Of a stretch of 64,000 nucleotides of DNA, positions 1-11,299 are shown one piece after another; within the stretch, counting starts at the first letter, position 1; every line of letters begins with the position of its first letter. The stretch spans positions 106,521,647 to 106,585,646 of the forward strand of contig NC_133174.1 in NCBI RefSeq assembly GCF_040802235.1, given 5' to 3'. A program made the position numbers and the translations under genes. Below the pieces are notes generated by a model. The model had not been told where the DNA came from, searched no databases, and was given only the letters and a program-made list of their open reading frames with translations. This DNA comes from Manis javanica (Eukaryota > Chordata > Mammalia > Pholidota > Manidae).

Positions 1-582
1 TGCTTTTAACAGTCTGTCCTTATCCTTACTCTTTCCCATTTTAATTACTATGTGTCTTGGTGTTGTCTTCCTTGGGTCCCTTGTGTAGGGGGATCTGTGG
101 ATCTCCATGGCCTGAGAGACTATGTCCTTCCCCAGATTAGGGAAGTTTTCAGCAACTACCTCCTCAAAGACACTTTCTATCCCTTTCTCTCTCTCTTCTT
201 CTGGTATCCCTATAATATGAGTATTATTCCGCTTGGATTGGTCACACAGTTCTCTCAATATTCTTTCATTTTTAGAGTTCCTTTTTTCTCTCTGTGCCTC
301 AGCTTCTTTGTATTCCTCTTCTCTAGTTTCCATTTCACTTATTGTCTCCTCCACTGTATCCAACCTGCTTTTAATACCCTCCATCGTGTTCTTTAACGAT
401 TGGATCTCTGACCTGAGTTCATTCCTGAGTTCTTGGATGTCTTTCCATACCTCCATTAGGATGGTGATTATTTTTATTTTGAACTCCCTTTCAGGAAGAG
501 TCATGAGGTCCATATCATTTAAATCTTTCTCGGGAGTTGTATTAACAATTTTACTCTGGAGAAGGTTCCTTTGGCATTTCAT
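1..582 (-). CDS. L1 ORF1p, N-terminal 194 codons, open to the window edge
   Basis: From the ATG at 582-580 the minus strand is open for 194 codons with no stop or frameshift up to position 1. The predicted protein has a short basic N-terminus, then a long heptad-rich coiled coil (LPEREFKIKI onward), then the start of the RNA-binding RRM/C-terminal region (RHIVIKMGKSKDKDRLLK). This order is that of L1 ORF1p, the nucleic-acid chaperone that coats L1 RNA as trimers. The equivalent ORF1 in the 54-55 kb copy is broken by frameshifts, so this copy is younger or better preserved. Whether the rest of the element is intact is unknown. Confidence 0.82.
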   Translation of the reverse strand, partial: MKCQRNLLQSKIVNTTPEKDLNDMDLMTLPEREFKIKIITILMEVWKDIQELRNELRSEIQSLKNTMEGIKSRLDTVEETISEMETREEEYKEAEAQREKRNSKNERILRELCDQSKRNNTHIIGIPEEEREKGIESVFEEVVAENFPNLGKDIVSQAMEIHRSPYTRDPRKTTPRHIVIKMGKSKDKDRLLKA

Positions 583-1203
583 ATTTGTATATGGTGCCCT
601 CTAGTGTCCAGAAGCTCTATTCTGGAGCTGCTGAGCCCCGAAGCAATGTCGGGGGTCGCAGGGGAGTGGTACTGGTGCCTGGGGGTAGGAAAGAGCTGTT
701 CCCCACCTCCTGGCTCCTGTGCCTGAGCCAGTGGGCCAGGCACACAGGAATAAGTTTTTGTCCCAGAGCAGCCAGATATGGATCCCTGCTTTCCACAAGC
801 AGCTGGAATCCCAGTCTCCCCAGGAATTCTGCCTGTATTAACTTTCCAACCTGGTAGTCATGCGAGTCTCATGAAAGCACCGTGAAATGTAGGTTTGTGC
901 TCCCAGCGCAGATCCCCGGAGCTAGGTATTCAGCAGTCCCCAGCCTTCCACTCCCACCCTGCTCCGTTTCTCTTCCTCCGGCCAGTGAGCTGGGGTGGGG
1001 GAGGGGCTCGGGTCCCGCGGAGCCACAGGGCCGGTGGTACGGTACCCGTTCACTGAGGTCTGCTCTTTTCTCCAGGTGTGTGCAGTCTGATGTTGTCCTC
1101 TTTCCTGTTGCTCTCTCAGGCTTAGTTACGCCAATTAAATTTTCTAATTGTATCCAGTTTTAGGAGGAAGCCTCTGTCTCTCCTCTCACGCCCTCTTTAA
1201 TCC
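1..1203 (-). mobile_element. L1 retrotransposon, 5' end (5'UTR plus partial ORF1), runs off the left edge
   Basis: The minus strand reads as an L1 5'UTR (about 1203 down to 583) followed by ORF1. The whole stretch aligns with the 5' part of the second antisense L1 in this window (about 54.4-56.0 kb), including the GC-rich 5'UTR and the ORF1 start context. The 5' terminus appears to be near 1203, where the minus strand begins with a variant of the 5' end seen at 56.0 kb. The YY1-type motif conserved in the second copy is altered here. The element is therefore 5' complete or nearly so. Its ORF2 and 3' end lie outside the window, so full length and target-site duplication cannot be tested. Confidence 0.88.
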
Positions 1204-2439
1204 ACTTACCTTTTTGTTTTATTGTCTGCAGTTTCTTGGTTGCCATTTGTATTAAATTTTACCAATAGAAGTGGAAACAATAGGAAGATAAAAGTTACTT
1301 GCCTTTATTGGCTAACAGAAGTCTAAACTCAGAGTTTCATTAGGCAGGAAATGAATAGTTTATTTGGTCTCTCCCTCCAACCGAAAATAGTTGAGGAAAA
1401 TCACAATCTTGTCTGCATTTTGAAAGCTTCATGAATGAAATCCCACATTTCCCTAGTCATATATTCCTATAGTTTGGTCTTCCCTTTTAGGAAAATTTTT
1501 AAATACCTGCCTATAGACAGTATTTGGAATTTAAAAAAATCTTCCCTGCAGCTGCCTTGCTAACACACCTTTCTTTAAATTGAAAAAGACTTCTAGTTTC
1601 TTGACCCCTGATGGGTGGGGGGGTATACGTGGGAGATGCTGGGCTCTGCAGAGAGTATTTCTTCAAGATATCAAGGTGAAGAGTGGGTGGAAGGAATGTT
1701 TGGCTGACTGCTATAGGTAGTATGTTCTGGCCTGATAACTGTCTGTGCCGGAGAGCAACCATCAGCATCGCTGCTTGCTCTGACAGCTCTGCTTCTGCTG
1801 AGGAACATGGGGACACAGCGTTCCTGCAATGCAATTCTAACAAGCAGTCGGGATGCTCGCGCCATACCCTGGTGCCGGGGTGCTTCCAAACTGCATTGGT
1901 GCATGCCCCTGAGTTTTCTTGTTGAGGTAGTCAAAGAGCTAGTCCTTAACTAGAGCAAGGGGGCTTCAGAAAACAGACAAGCCTACAACAAACCCAAATA
2001 CATCTCTAACCTTCAAGGAATTTAAGACATTTATATATCCAATGGCAGGACTTCCCCATCCCTCACCTACTCTCCAGTACATTATATGCCACTTCTCAGT
2101 AGGGTGTTTGCAATACATCTCTCTCAGGCTCAAACACCTCTAACAGCTGACTATCATGCCTGAATTCCTCATCCTCGCATCTGAGGGTGGTTCATCAACT
2201 TTGGTCACCCTCACTTTTCCTTCATTCTCCATGAGCTATTCTAATCTGCCCTCTACCCCTAGACCATGGTTTAGCTCCATGTCTTGTTTGGGCTGTTGCC
2301 CTCATATGAAACAAAATTGTGCCTGATACATTCCAGGAAGCTTGTTCTAACCCCACCAGTCTGATGCTTATTCCCCTGTCGTGCAGTCCTTCAGCATTTG
2401 TGGATCCACATGCTTCCACTATGTATCTTGCTGCTGCTC
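1204..2439. other. intergenic DNA, no gene recognised
   Basis: The short open frames on both strands (for example around 1511-1934 and 2222-2555) show no family resemblance, overlap each other and have no splice context. I see no recognisable repeat here apart from the L1 boundary at its left end. Confidence 0.5.
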
Positions 2440-2895
2440 TAGTAGGCAGAATGCTAAGATGCCATGCCTATACTCAAGATTCCTGGCCACTGATGTACTC
2501 ACATCTTCTTCCAGTTATTCAATCAAACATGAATCTAGGTTCTGCTGTGAGGTAATTTTGCAGATGTAATTAAGGTCCCAAATGAGATAGTTTTAAGATA
2601 AGATTATCCAGGGTGGGCCTGACCTCGCCAGATAGTCCTGAAAGTGAACTGGGCTCCTCCTGAAGAAAGAGATTCAAAATGTGGGAAAGACTTGAAGGGA
2701 GAGAAATTCTTTGTAACTGGCTTTGAAGATGGACTAGGCTATGTGGAAAGGAATGTGGGTGACCTCTAGGAGCTGAAATTGGTTTCTGGCTGGCAGCCAG
2801 TGAGGAAATGGGGACCTCAGTCCTACACCCACAAGGAACTGAACTCGGCCAAATGCTTGTGGTAATTTGTTAAGTAGCAATAGGAAACAAATGCA
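2440..2895 (+). repeat. MaLR/MLT1-like LTR (ancient)
   Basis: The sequence follows the order of an MLT1-type LTR: an opening near gtaggcagaatgctaagatg, a central block with gcagatgtaattaaggt and gattatccagggtgggcc, a ctggctttgaagatgga block, and an ending in tgtggtaatttgttaagtag and caataggaaacaaatgc. Subfamily cannot be given from reading alone. The copy is diverged and probably a solo LTR. Confidence 0.5.
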
Positions 2896-3099
2896 CTTCT
2901 TTGCAGATTTTGCTTTTGTTGATTTCGTATGTGTGTCTTAGCAGAGTGCAAGTTCCTAGATGAGAGGAAAAGAAGGCTTTCATTTTGTACCCACCTCCCA
3001 TCACAGTCACAGTGTGATGCTATTAGGGAGCCTTGCCTTAACTGATATGCTGGAGTAATGGGAGATAAAAATCCTTACCCTTGAAGGTACCTGTTAAGC

Positions 3100-3790
3100 A
3101 GCTGGTAGAATCACTCCTATAGTCAAATGCCTCCCACTTCCCATGTTAGAAACAAATTTCTGCACATCTGATGTCTTCTGGACATCTTCACATGGATTTC
3201 TTACCAGTCCCATGAACTCAGTAAATTCCCAAATTTCCTCTCCCAAAATTGCCCCTTCCTCTCTATTCTCTAATTCTGTTAGTGGCACATTCAAACCCCC
3301 AGTTATCTTGAGACTTAGGACACAAGCCATTGTCAACTCCTTCCACTCTCTTGCCCCCACATTCAATTTGTTGCTAAGTCCTCTCTCTTTTTGTTGTCTC
3401 TTCCTGGTTCAGTATCTCTCACCTAGAGTATCTCAAGAATCTCCTAGGTGCTCTCCTGGGACAAATCTCTGATTATCACAGCTCTCATCACATCGCTTCT
3501 CTGCTCAACCACCTTCCAAGGAATCCATTAGCTTGGCATTCAATTCTCCATGACTTAACCCAAACCTACTGTTCTCATATTTGCAAAATTTCTTAAATGA
3601 GTATTTTGCCTACCTTCTGTTATTTTGGGGTGGCCTTTATAAACTATTGTTTTAATATGTGTTACTGCTTTTTCAGGTCCGCATACTGTGACCCTGCCCT
3701 GCAACCGGCAGCTTTTTTATGTGCTTCTTACCATTGCTTTTATATGTGAGACTCGCTGCCCTTCCAGTCTGCAGTCGGATATTCTCATAC
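3100..3790 (+). repeat. L2 LINE fragment (ancient)
   Basis: Pyrimidine-rich blocks such as ttgtcaactccttccactct, ctcatcacatcgcttctctg and accaccttccaaggaatcc run in the order of the L2 3' region in sense orientation. Divergence is high, and the open frames at 3094-3472 are by-products of it. Confidence 0.5.
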
Positions 3791-4339
3791 CTTGGACTCT
3801 TCCGAACATACAGTAGCCTCTTGGCTTGTTGAATTGCCAAGGGAAAATGTGGTTCCAGAGTCAAATTGTAAGTGCCCAGAGCGAAAACCTGATACTACTT
3901 GCCCTGAGCCCTCCCTCCATCCCATAGGACACACACCACCATTTTATTCTGCTTTGGGGCGATCAAGGCCTAAATGTTGGGACCCACATCCCGCACAATA
4001 CATCCCACAGAAAAAGGACCCATAGCCCCCTTTCATAGTCTTCTTCTGATCTTCAGTGATTTTAACCAGCCACAAGCCCTCCTCCCCAGTCTCCTGTGTC
4101 AGCAGGGAGTTTGCACCTTTAAAAAGTTCCTGCTTTTGGAGAAGCTGATTTGCCTCCACCCACTCCCACCCCCTCTTAAGTTAGGGACTTCCACCCTTCT
4201 GCTCCCCCAAACCACGGTGCTCACTTTAATAAGTGATCTCGTCCCCCAAAAAAAAGGCAAAAAACGAAAACAGAAAAAAGGTTTCTCGGGGTTCGTCTTA
4301 GACTTGGCAGGTGATGGACCCCATTCCACCACTAAACCC

Positions 4340-5200
4340 TAGTGAACGGCAAGCTTCAACGGCCCCGCGTCTCGCCCCGCTCCCCGCCCCGCGCGGCCCG
4401 CCCTGCTGGGCGCTGGGGTTTTATGACCTAAGCAACTTTCCTTCCACACCCCTCCCCTGCCCCGTCTTGGTACGGTCTGTCCGGCGTCGGGCCTTCCACC
4501 CCCTCCCTTTCCTCCCAGGTTGGTTCAGCCCCCGTCTACTCCGGGGCGGTGCTTAGCCGGCGGCAGAGCGACCCTCGACTTCGGAGAGGTAGTGCGGTTC
4601 CGTTGGGCGCTTCCTCCGCCTCGTCGGCCTCCTCACCCTCCGCGGGGACCCGAGACCTCGGTGTATGCCCCACCCCTGACCCCGCTAGAGATATGTCCAC
4701 CCCGGCTCGGCGGCGCCTCATGCGGGACTTCAAGAGGTAAGCTGACCGGGGCCGCCAAGGCCGGGGGCTGCCAGGTGGGGCACAGGGCGGGTCCCGGGGC
4801 GGGCTGGGTTGGGTGGAGGGCAGCTGGGAGCGGACGCGAGTGCCGGATTGTGGGGCCCCTCTGTCTGAAGGTTGCAGGAGGATCCTCCAGCTGGAGTCAG
4901 CGGGGCTCCGTCTGAGAACAACATAATGGTTTGGAACGCGGTCATTTTTGGGTGAGTCTGCGTTGCGGGCGGTGGCGAGAGGTGGGGGACGGGAGCTGGC
5001 CCACCCTGCTCTCTGGGACCGGCCCCTGGCGGAGGCGGAGGGGCAAAGAGAAAGTGTTTGGGTCTGGCTGGGCCTAGGCGCCTCCCCGGAGCCTGTGCCT
5101 CGATTAGCTCAGTTCCCGCTGCCAGGGGAACCATTTGGGGTTCTAAGGGAGGCGGGGCGGGGAGTGGTTTAGGTTGGCGCGGCGGCTTGCACTGTGTTTC
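4340..5200 (+). promoter_or_regulatory. UBE2A: CpG-island promoter of UBE2A
   Basis: An abrupt rise in G+C and CpG surrounds the first coding exon. GC boxes (for example ccccgccccgcgcggcccgc near 4375-4395) precede it, and there is no obvious TATA box at a sensible distance. This is the usual architecture of a housekeeping promoter. The transcription start is probably between about 4500 and 4600, but sequence alone does not fix it. Open frames on both strands in the island reflect lack of stop codons in GC-rich DNA. Confidence 0.8.
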
Positions 5201-8200
5201 TGAGCCCGAAACATCTATTTGTAGTGGCTTTGCGTCCCAGAGGTGGTTTACCAGAGGTGGAGCTGGCAGAGCTTGGAATAGCTATCTCCTAAGATGAACC
5301 AGGGAGAAGGGAGCCCTTGAAGCGGGAACTAACTGTTTTTCTCTGTGTTGCAGGCCTGAAGGGACCCCGTTTGAGGATGGTAAGAGAGTTTCTTTACCCA
5401 CCTTTCAGGAGCCTGATCATCTGGGGAAAGGGTTCCCAGTCATCCTTGAAGTTCCTTCTACTTAGGAACCTGCTTCTCCCTAGCTTCTGTCTCCTAAAGG
5501 CTTGAGTGGAATCCCATATGTGGCAGGTTGTTCTGACTATATTGTCTGACTAGAATTGCGCTTTTCTTGCTTCGTTGTACGAAAACATGGGTAAGGCAAT
5601 CACTTTTTTAAAGGAGCATCATAGCACTGATGTTGAGTTTTGAGGCTTGGGCTGTGATTCTGCTAAATTCAGCTCCCCCATCAAGATGCTGAGTATCAAC
5701 CCAACCACTTGCTGATAGACTCAGAGACCCCAGAGACCATATGGTTCATAATTCTAGCACAGGGCCAGGAACTGTGTTAAGCAGGTGCTTAATATGTGTT
5801 TGTTGGGTATTAAATGGATGCAGGAATCCCATGCACACAACTACTTGGTTCCTACAATCTGGCATTGAATGCTTGTTAGCCTCACTGCTGTAAGATGGTC
5901 TTTAATGGCACCTTTAATGGCCAGTTTGAGTGTAATACTGTTTCTTATTTTTAGATGAGTTTTCAGTGTGTGCTTTTATCAAGACTTTATGGCCAATAAT
6001 CTCAAAGCAGCTTCAGAATTGAGGGTAGCCTTAATGTACATTCTTGACTTGTGTCCAGTCTACTTGAAGGTACTGCATGTGTCTATAGGTACATGATTTT
6101 TAATGGATTTAGGTTTAACTTCTAAAAACACATGTTAATCACTATTTAAGGGTTTTTTATTTTAAAAACTTTATATTGAGATAGTTATAGATTCATATGC
6201 AGTTGTAATTAATACAGATACTATGTACCTTCCACCCACCCACCTCCACTTTCGTAACATCATGAATGACTGTATTACAATAGCACAACCAGGAAATTGG
6301 CAGTGGTACAGATTTATATGCACTCACTTGTGTGAATGTGTGTGTAGTTAATTGTTTTTTGAAAGTTTAATACATTTAAAAGATGAGTAAAAGTATTTGA
6401 ACTACTAGTTGACATCTTTAGTATTTGAGATATTTAAAAAAAGGATTTTATTTATTTCTCATTGACTAATCTTCCTTTAGTCACATAACATTTGATATAT
6501 ACTTTGAGTTTTTTAGAGGGACTATGAATTTTTTTTAACTTCCATTCAATTATGTTTTCATCATAGAGCAGCTATTACATGAAAAGGAACCAGTGAACAC
6601 TATTATACTTATTCCCTTCTAAAAAATTTTATTATTGATTTGTATTTCTAACATTTACTTTTGAACTTGTGTACTCTCATTCCTTCCAGTCCATTTAAAA
6701 ATCACTGGAGAGTTTAAGCTGCAGCTGATTAAAACGGGCCTTTAAGATCTTTCAGTCTTCTAAAGGCAGGCCAAATTTTGGCTGTAGTTTGTCTTCATTT
6801 TACAAAGATGTCTTCAAAATGTACAGTGGCTAAGGTTAACGTGAAGGCAGTAAGTTTGAGTTTAATATGGCTGTATTTAAGCTGGAGGAAGAATGATGGC
6901 AAAACAAAAAACAAATACCCTTTATGATGGTGGTTCTTACAATATCTGTTCATTTTTAGAGCAATTCCTGGAGATTTATCTCTTACCTGGTCTCTCTTTC
7001 CTCTCTATATCTTTAGTTCATTCAGTACTCAAAAAAAGTCACTGTTAGCATTAAAAACAAAGCACTACTGAACAAAGTGATAAGTATGTTTTCTGAAAAA
7101 CCTTTTTTTTCTAACTGCAGGAACATTTAAGCTTACAATAGAATTCACTGAAGAATATCCGAACAAACCACCTACAGTTAGATTTGTCTCTAAGATGTTT
7201 CATCCAAATGGCAAGTATCACCTTTAGCACCATATTGTAAACTCCCACACTGTGTATTATGGAGGTATTCTACATCCCCTGTTGTCTGCAGTTCCTGAGT
7301 ATTTGTTAGGCATCTGTCTGCTGTTTTCCAGCAACTGAACTTCTGGATGGTGGTCTCTTGCTGTCTTGATGTATAGCCTAGATCTGAAGCAGTGAAGAGA
7401 CTTTGCCTCTGCTTGGAATCTGAGAGCTTCCTGGTTTTGATGATCTTTATCATTTATTTATTAAACAAAAATAAGGATGCTTTTGAGGTTTCTTTTAATG
7501 TTAGGCTAGACCGGGGTAGTCTTGTGTTGTATGTAATTATTTTCACTAGCATTTAGAACAGTAGTTTTCAATTCTGGATGCAGGTCAGAATTACTGTGGA
7601 ATGTTTTAAAAATATGGATCTCCTGGCCCCACTTGAGACCTGCTGAATGTCAGATTCTGTGGTTGAGGGCCAAGGATGCAGTAGATTGGGAAAGTGCCAC
7701 AGGTGATTCTAACTTGCCATTTGGCTTTTTTTCCTAGTAGTAAGCCTAGAGTGGCTTGCCTTTTATTCAGATTAATAAAGTATTTTACAGGGTATCAGGC
7801 AGCCAAAATGAAACCCTGTGAACTCTGAGCTATCTTTTGTTATTTCAGATAGGAGATAAGGTTTACGAATTTGGTGGAATGAGTTTCCCACAAGTCTGTG
7901 GATGGCTAGGGACCCTATTAGAAAGTATGTATGATTTCCTGGATAATAGGGCCGTCTTTTCAGAAGAACAAGCACTAAGTATCTTCTAATTTTATACCGA
8001 TTCTGTTTGACATGCTCTTATCATGATTATGTCACTAGTAATGATTATGACTTCTTTTTAGGAAGGACACTGAGAAACAGCCATCTTTTTAAGCCTCAAA
8101 ATATAGTTGAAGTATTCTTGACTATGGTATTAAAACCTTAATAGTTTTGTTATGTTTAACATACCTACTTCTATACCCTTAGTCTATGCAGATGGTAGTA

Positions 8201-8686
8201 TATGTCTGGACATACTTCAGAACCGTTGGAGTCCAACCTATGATGTGTCTTCCATTTTAACATCCATACAGGTGAATTTTCCTTAATGTGACTGTGTGTG
8301 GTCTTTGATATGTTAATATTAGCAGTTGAATTGTTTTTAGAAGTTACAACTTAGGTAAAAGGTAGGTTATTAAGAACCAAGCCACCAGAGAACATATCTA
8401 TTTGCCTAGCTACTAGCAGACTAATGTAACTGTAGGTTGGTATGCTAAGAGAACAAATTTAGCTGTTATTAGGACAATTCAGTTGAATGTTTTGAATGTA
8501 TGTTTTTTTTGCATTGAGGAACTGACTGATCTTTTAAAAATTGTCTCTGTACTGTAGTCTCTGTTGGATGAACCCAATCCCAACAGTCCAGCAAACAGCC
8601 AGGCTGCTCAGCTGTACCAGGAAAACAAGCGGGAATATGAAAAACGTGTTTCTGCAATAGTAGAACAGAGCTGGCGCGATTGTTGA
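4693..8686 (+). CDS. UBE2A: ubiquitin-conjugating enzyme E2 A (RAD6A), six coding exons
   Basis: Coding exons are 4693-4736, 4871-4951, 5354-5379, 7121-7210, 8183-8271 and 8558-8686, totalling 459 nt (152 residues plus TGA). The protein is a single UBC fold with the catalytic cysteine Cys88 in SICLDIL (codon 8203-8205), preceded by the HPN motif (end of exon 4). It works with RING E3s RAD18 and RNF20/RNF40 to monoubiquitinate PCNA and histone H2B, and with UBR ligases in N-degron decay. A, V, T, T and V at residues 22, 35, 55, 59 and 73 and the SWRDC ending distinguish UBE2A from its paralogue UBE2B (HR6B), which ends SWNDS. The multi-exon structure excludes a processed copy. All introns are GT-AG except intron 4. 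I see no substitution relative to the human protein as I recall it. Confidence 0.97.
5380..7120 (+). other. UBE2A intron 3 with L2 tail and old LINE fragment
   Basis: This is the longest UBE2A intron. About 5738-5825 resembles an L2 3' end in sense orientation (tagcacagggccaggaactg, then gtgcttaatatgtgtttgt). About 6150-6330 resembles an old antisense L1M-type 3' region (ttgagatagttatagattca, then tagcacaaccaggaaattgg). The acceptor is preceded by a T-rich tract at 7100-7111. Confidence 0.5.
7205..7218 (+). other. UBE2A: GC splice donor of UBE2A intron 4
   Basis: Exon 4 must end at 7210, because codon 81 (V) is G from exon 4 plus TC at the start of exon 5 (8183). The intron then begins GCAAGT at 7211 and ends in AG at 8181-8182, a GC-AG intron. 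The only nearby GT (at 7215) would add four bases and shift the frame. The rest of the donor (CAAGT) is a strong U1 match, as is usual for functional GC donors. Confidence 0.85.
7556..7720 (+). repeat. MER5A-like hAT-Charlie fragment in UBE2A intron 4
   Basis: The order cagtagttttcaattctgga, tctcctggccccacttgaga, then acaggtgattctaacttgcc follows the MER5A consensus with many changes. Confidence 0.5.
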
Positions 8687-9812
8687 CCCGGGTGCAGCAA
8701 AAGATGCTGGTCATAAGAAAAATATATATTGATGTATTTGTCACCTTCCTATTCCTTAATGTCATTACTTTACTTTATTAAAAGTGAAATAGCTGTTGTA
8801 CTGTTTCCATTTTCCCTTGTCAAGCTTTTCCTGCCCCTTCTACCCTCTCCTTGAACATCAGAAAAACACCCTCTATGAGATCAAATGTACTGTACCTGGG
8901 TTACGTGCAAAAATTACTAACGTTTAATTCCTTTTCTGTTGTATCTTATCTCCAATTTTAGGGCACTATTGTTTCTGTACTTCACACTAAACTTTTTAAA
9001 TGAATTGTTCTACAAGTGGTGCTTCTGATAGCTTGATGACCACGATGTTATATTTAACAAAATAATTGAACTGTTTCATCCTGGCAGGACCTTCACTTGG
9101 GTTGGATTTAGTAAATGTTTGGAATATGGCCTATAGAAAACAGGGCAACGAATCACAAACATCCATTTTGAAAGAGCAGTGGAAGCTAAAAGTGCTATGG
9201 TACTAAGATCTAACTGGTATTGAGTTACAAGATGGTTTTTACTGGTAGGGAGAATGTTAAATGACTTGGTCAAAGGGGTGCAGCAATGTGGTAACTGACA
9301 GATTCTCTCCTTGCAAGATACTGGGCAAACCCATGCTAAGTTTCAGAACACTGAAGTCTTCTGGTTCTTTGCTTTTTAAAGAGGTGTGGGAACAGGAATG
9401 GAGAATTTAATTTGCAAGCTAGGGAAGGTTGGAGATCCTTTAATCTTTTTAAAGGAGCAGTGCTACCCTAGATAAACATAACCCCCCATCATTAAGAGTT
9501 TTAACCCAAGGAAAGGAGCATACCTGTGGCAAACTATTTCCCCACTTAAATCCTGAGTTAATGCTGCATGCTTTAATTTCTTCCCTTTCAGTATTATAAG
9601 AACCTTTAAGTTTGTAATCTTTCTTTGGATATTTATATTTTTAGATAGACAATCTTTAAGTAGCAGTGGGGACAAGGCTTGTAAATGTTTAGTGTTACAC
9701 TGTTATCTTTTGTGCATCCATCACTCTTCTAAATCTAACTTTGCACAAGTAACCCATGTAAAAAAATGTACATTTTTCAAAACTTGTAAATAAAAATAAT
9801 CTTAAAATTTTG
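8687..9812 (+). other. UBE2A: UBE2A 3'UTR
   Basis: The AT-rich region after the stop leads to an AATAAA at 9789-9794 followed by ttgcagtcaag and a T-rich tract. A 3'UTR of about 1.1 kb agrees with the known size of the UBE2A transcript. An upstream ATTAAA near 8775 could give a shorter form, and another AATAAA near 10030 a longer one. Confidence 0.7.
9789..9794 (+). terminator. UBE2A: poly(A) signal of UBE2A
   Basis: Canonical AATAAA within gtaaataaaaataatc, about 1.1 kb after the stop codon. Cleavage is expected some 15-25 bases downstream. Confidence 0.65.
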
Positions 9813-11281
9813 CAGTCAAGGTATACTTATATTTTAGCTCAGTGTAAACTTTTATATTAACTTACTGGAATTTCTTTTACTCATTTCTCCCCTTGAAATG
9901 AACATGATAAAGGCCAAAATACAGATTCTGGGAGGGAAAAGTGTGAGTACTGTTAGAGAGGACCTTTATTTTTTCAATAGTAACTGTTCATGCTTTGAGG
10001 TTTTTTAAGCATTTTAATGTAAGGCTGTTAAATAAAACAAACTTTCTTTGCCATATAATATGGTCAGTAAAGGAAACGTTATGAGCGTAGTGAATAAACG
10101 AATATTTATCAGCACTGTCAGACCAAGGTCTAACTTGTTGATCCTGACATTCCACCTCTTAAAAAAGCCTTAGCTTAAAAACAAACTACCAAACTATGAT
10201 GAAGTATGGTAAAGCCTGTGTAAAGTCTGGGAGTATAGGTGTAGTCAATCTTGTTAAACAAAACTGCTTTTTTCTGAGGAGCCATCTATCTCATTTTAGA
10301 GACAAGGAGAGTGTGGAAATGCTCACCTCTACTTGTTAAGGGGAAAGGGGGGCTAAATGAGATTAAACTTAAGTCCTTATGGTGCATGTAACAACTCATC
10401 CTTTAAGACATGGCACTTAAAGGAGCCTCAGTGTGGGGGAGTTTATTCTATACTGAACACATTAATTGCTTTGTTTCACCTAGGAGCAACATCCTTAAAT
10501 GGGCTTAATAATTAATATTTTCCCTCAAGTACATTTCTGCTTTCAAGTAGAACCACATTAAATTGGTCTTTGGTAGATTAGTTTTACATTAACTTTTTCA
10601 TCCTACTGTGGCTGGGTACCTTAAATACACTGTTAATTACACTTGAAAAAATTAAGGTGAGATTGGGAATGTGCAGATTCAATACGTTTTGTACACCTGA
10701 GAAATGTTACTCCCAATCTCATGGGATAATCCTTTTAAAACCTTACAACAGAGTCAACAAACTGGCTTCCCAAAGCATACCCAAAGGTACCACAAACCAA
10801 ACATTTAAAGCTAATTTGCTTTTTTCTAATTTTTAAACAAATGCCACAGACTGCCTGCATATAATAATTAGAACAGTAATTAGAAAGCTAAAACATTTGC
10901 AAGTCCTCTTTTCAAATTGCAATCGGATTTGAACTTGAGTCTTCAATTCTGCACCTGCTGATGCGGGAAGGGGATCTGAAGAACCTAAGTTGTAATTAGA
11001 GTCCTTTATTTAGGACCCATCTGCAGCTTCAGGGGTTACTCATTGCAAAGTGAGTGCATTGTATACTACTAAAAAATACCAACAGAATGCATGAAACTTT
11101 CATTCATTTTGCAATCAAAGGAGAGGAAAAATCTAAAAAGCACATCTGTAAGACTCAATGCTATATATATATATAACTGAAAGCAGAGTTAGTTCCTCAG
11201 TATAAGGTTATTTAAATTATGCAAATAAAACTTGAAACTGTTCATGTACCTGTGCAGGTCTTACATCAAGGGCACTGGGTT
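9813..11281. other. intergenic DNA between convergent UBE2A and NKRF genes
   Basis: AT-rich sequence. I recognise no gene or clear repeat. It ends at the target site of the composite L1 insertion. Some of it may be an extended UBE2A 3'UTR. Confidence 0.45.
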
Positions 11282-11299
11282 AAAAATGATTGCCATTTC
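11282..11299 (+). repeat. target-site duplication, left copy
   Basis: Eighteen bases identical to 15762-15779, immediately before the truncated L1 begins in ORF2. Confidence 0.88.

Noticed and set aside
4520-5297. Long open frames in the UBE2A CpG island
   Set aside because: Lack of stops in GC-rich DNA; they read through the donor of exon 1 and do not match a protein.
9813-11281. A second gene between UBE2A and NKRF
   Set aside because: No open frame or splice pattern, and synteny expects none.
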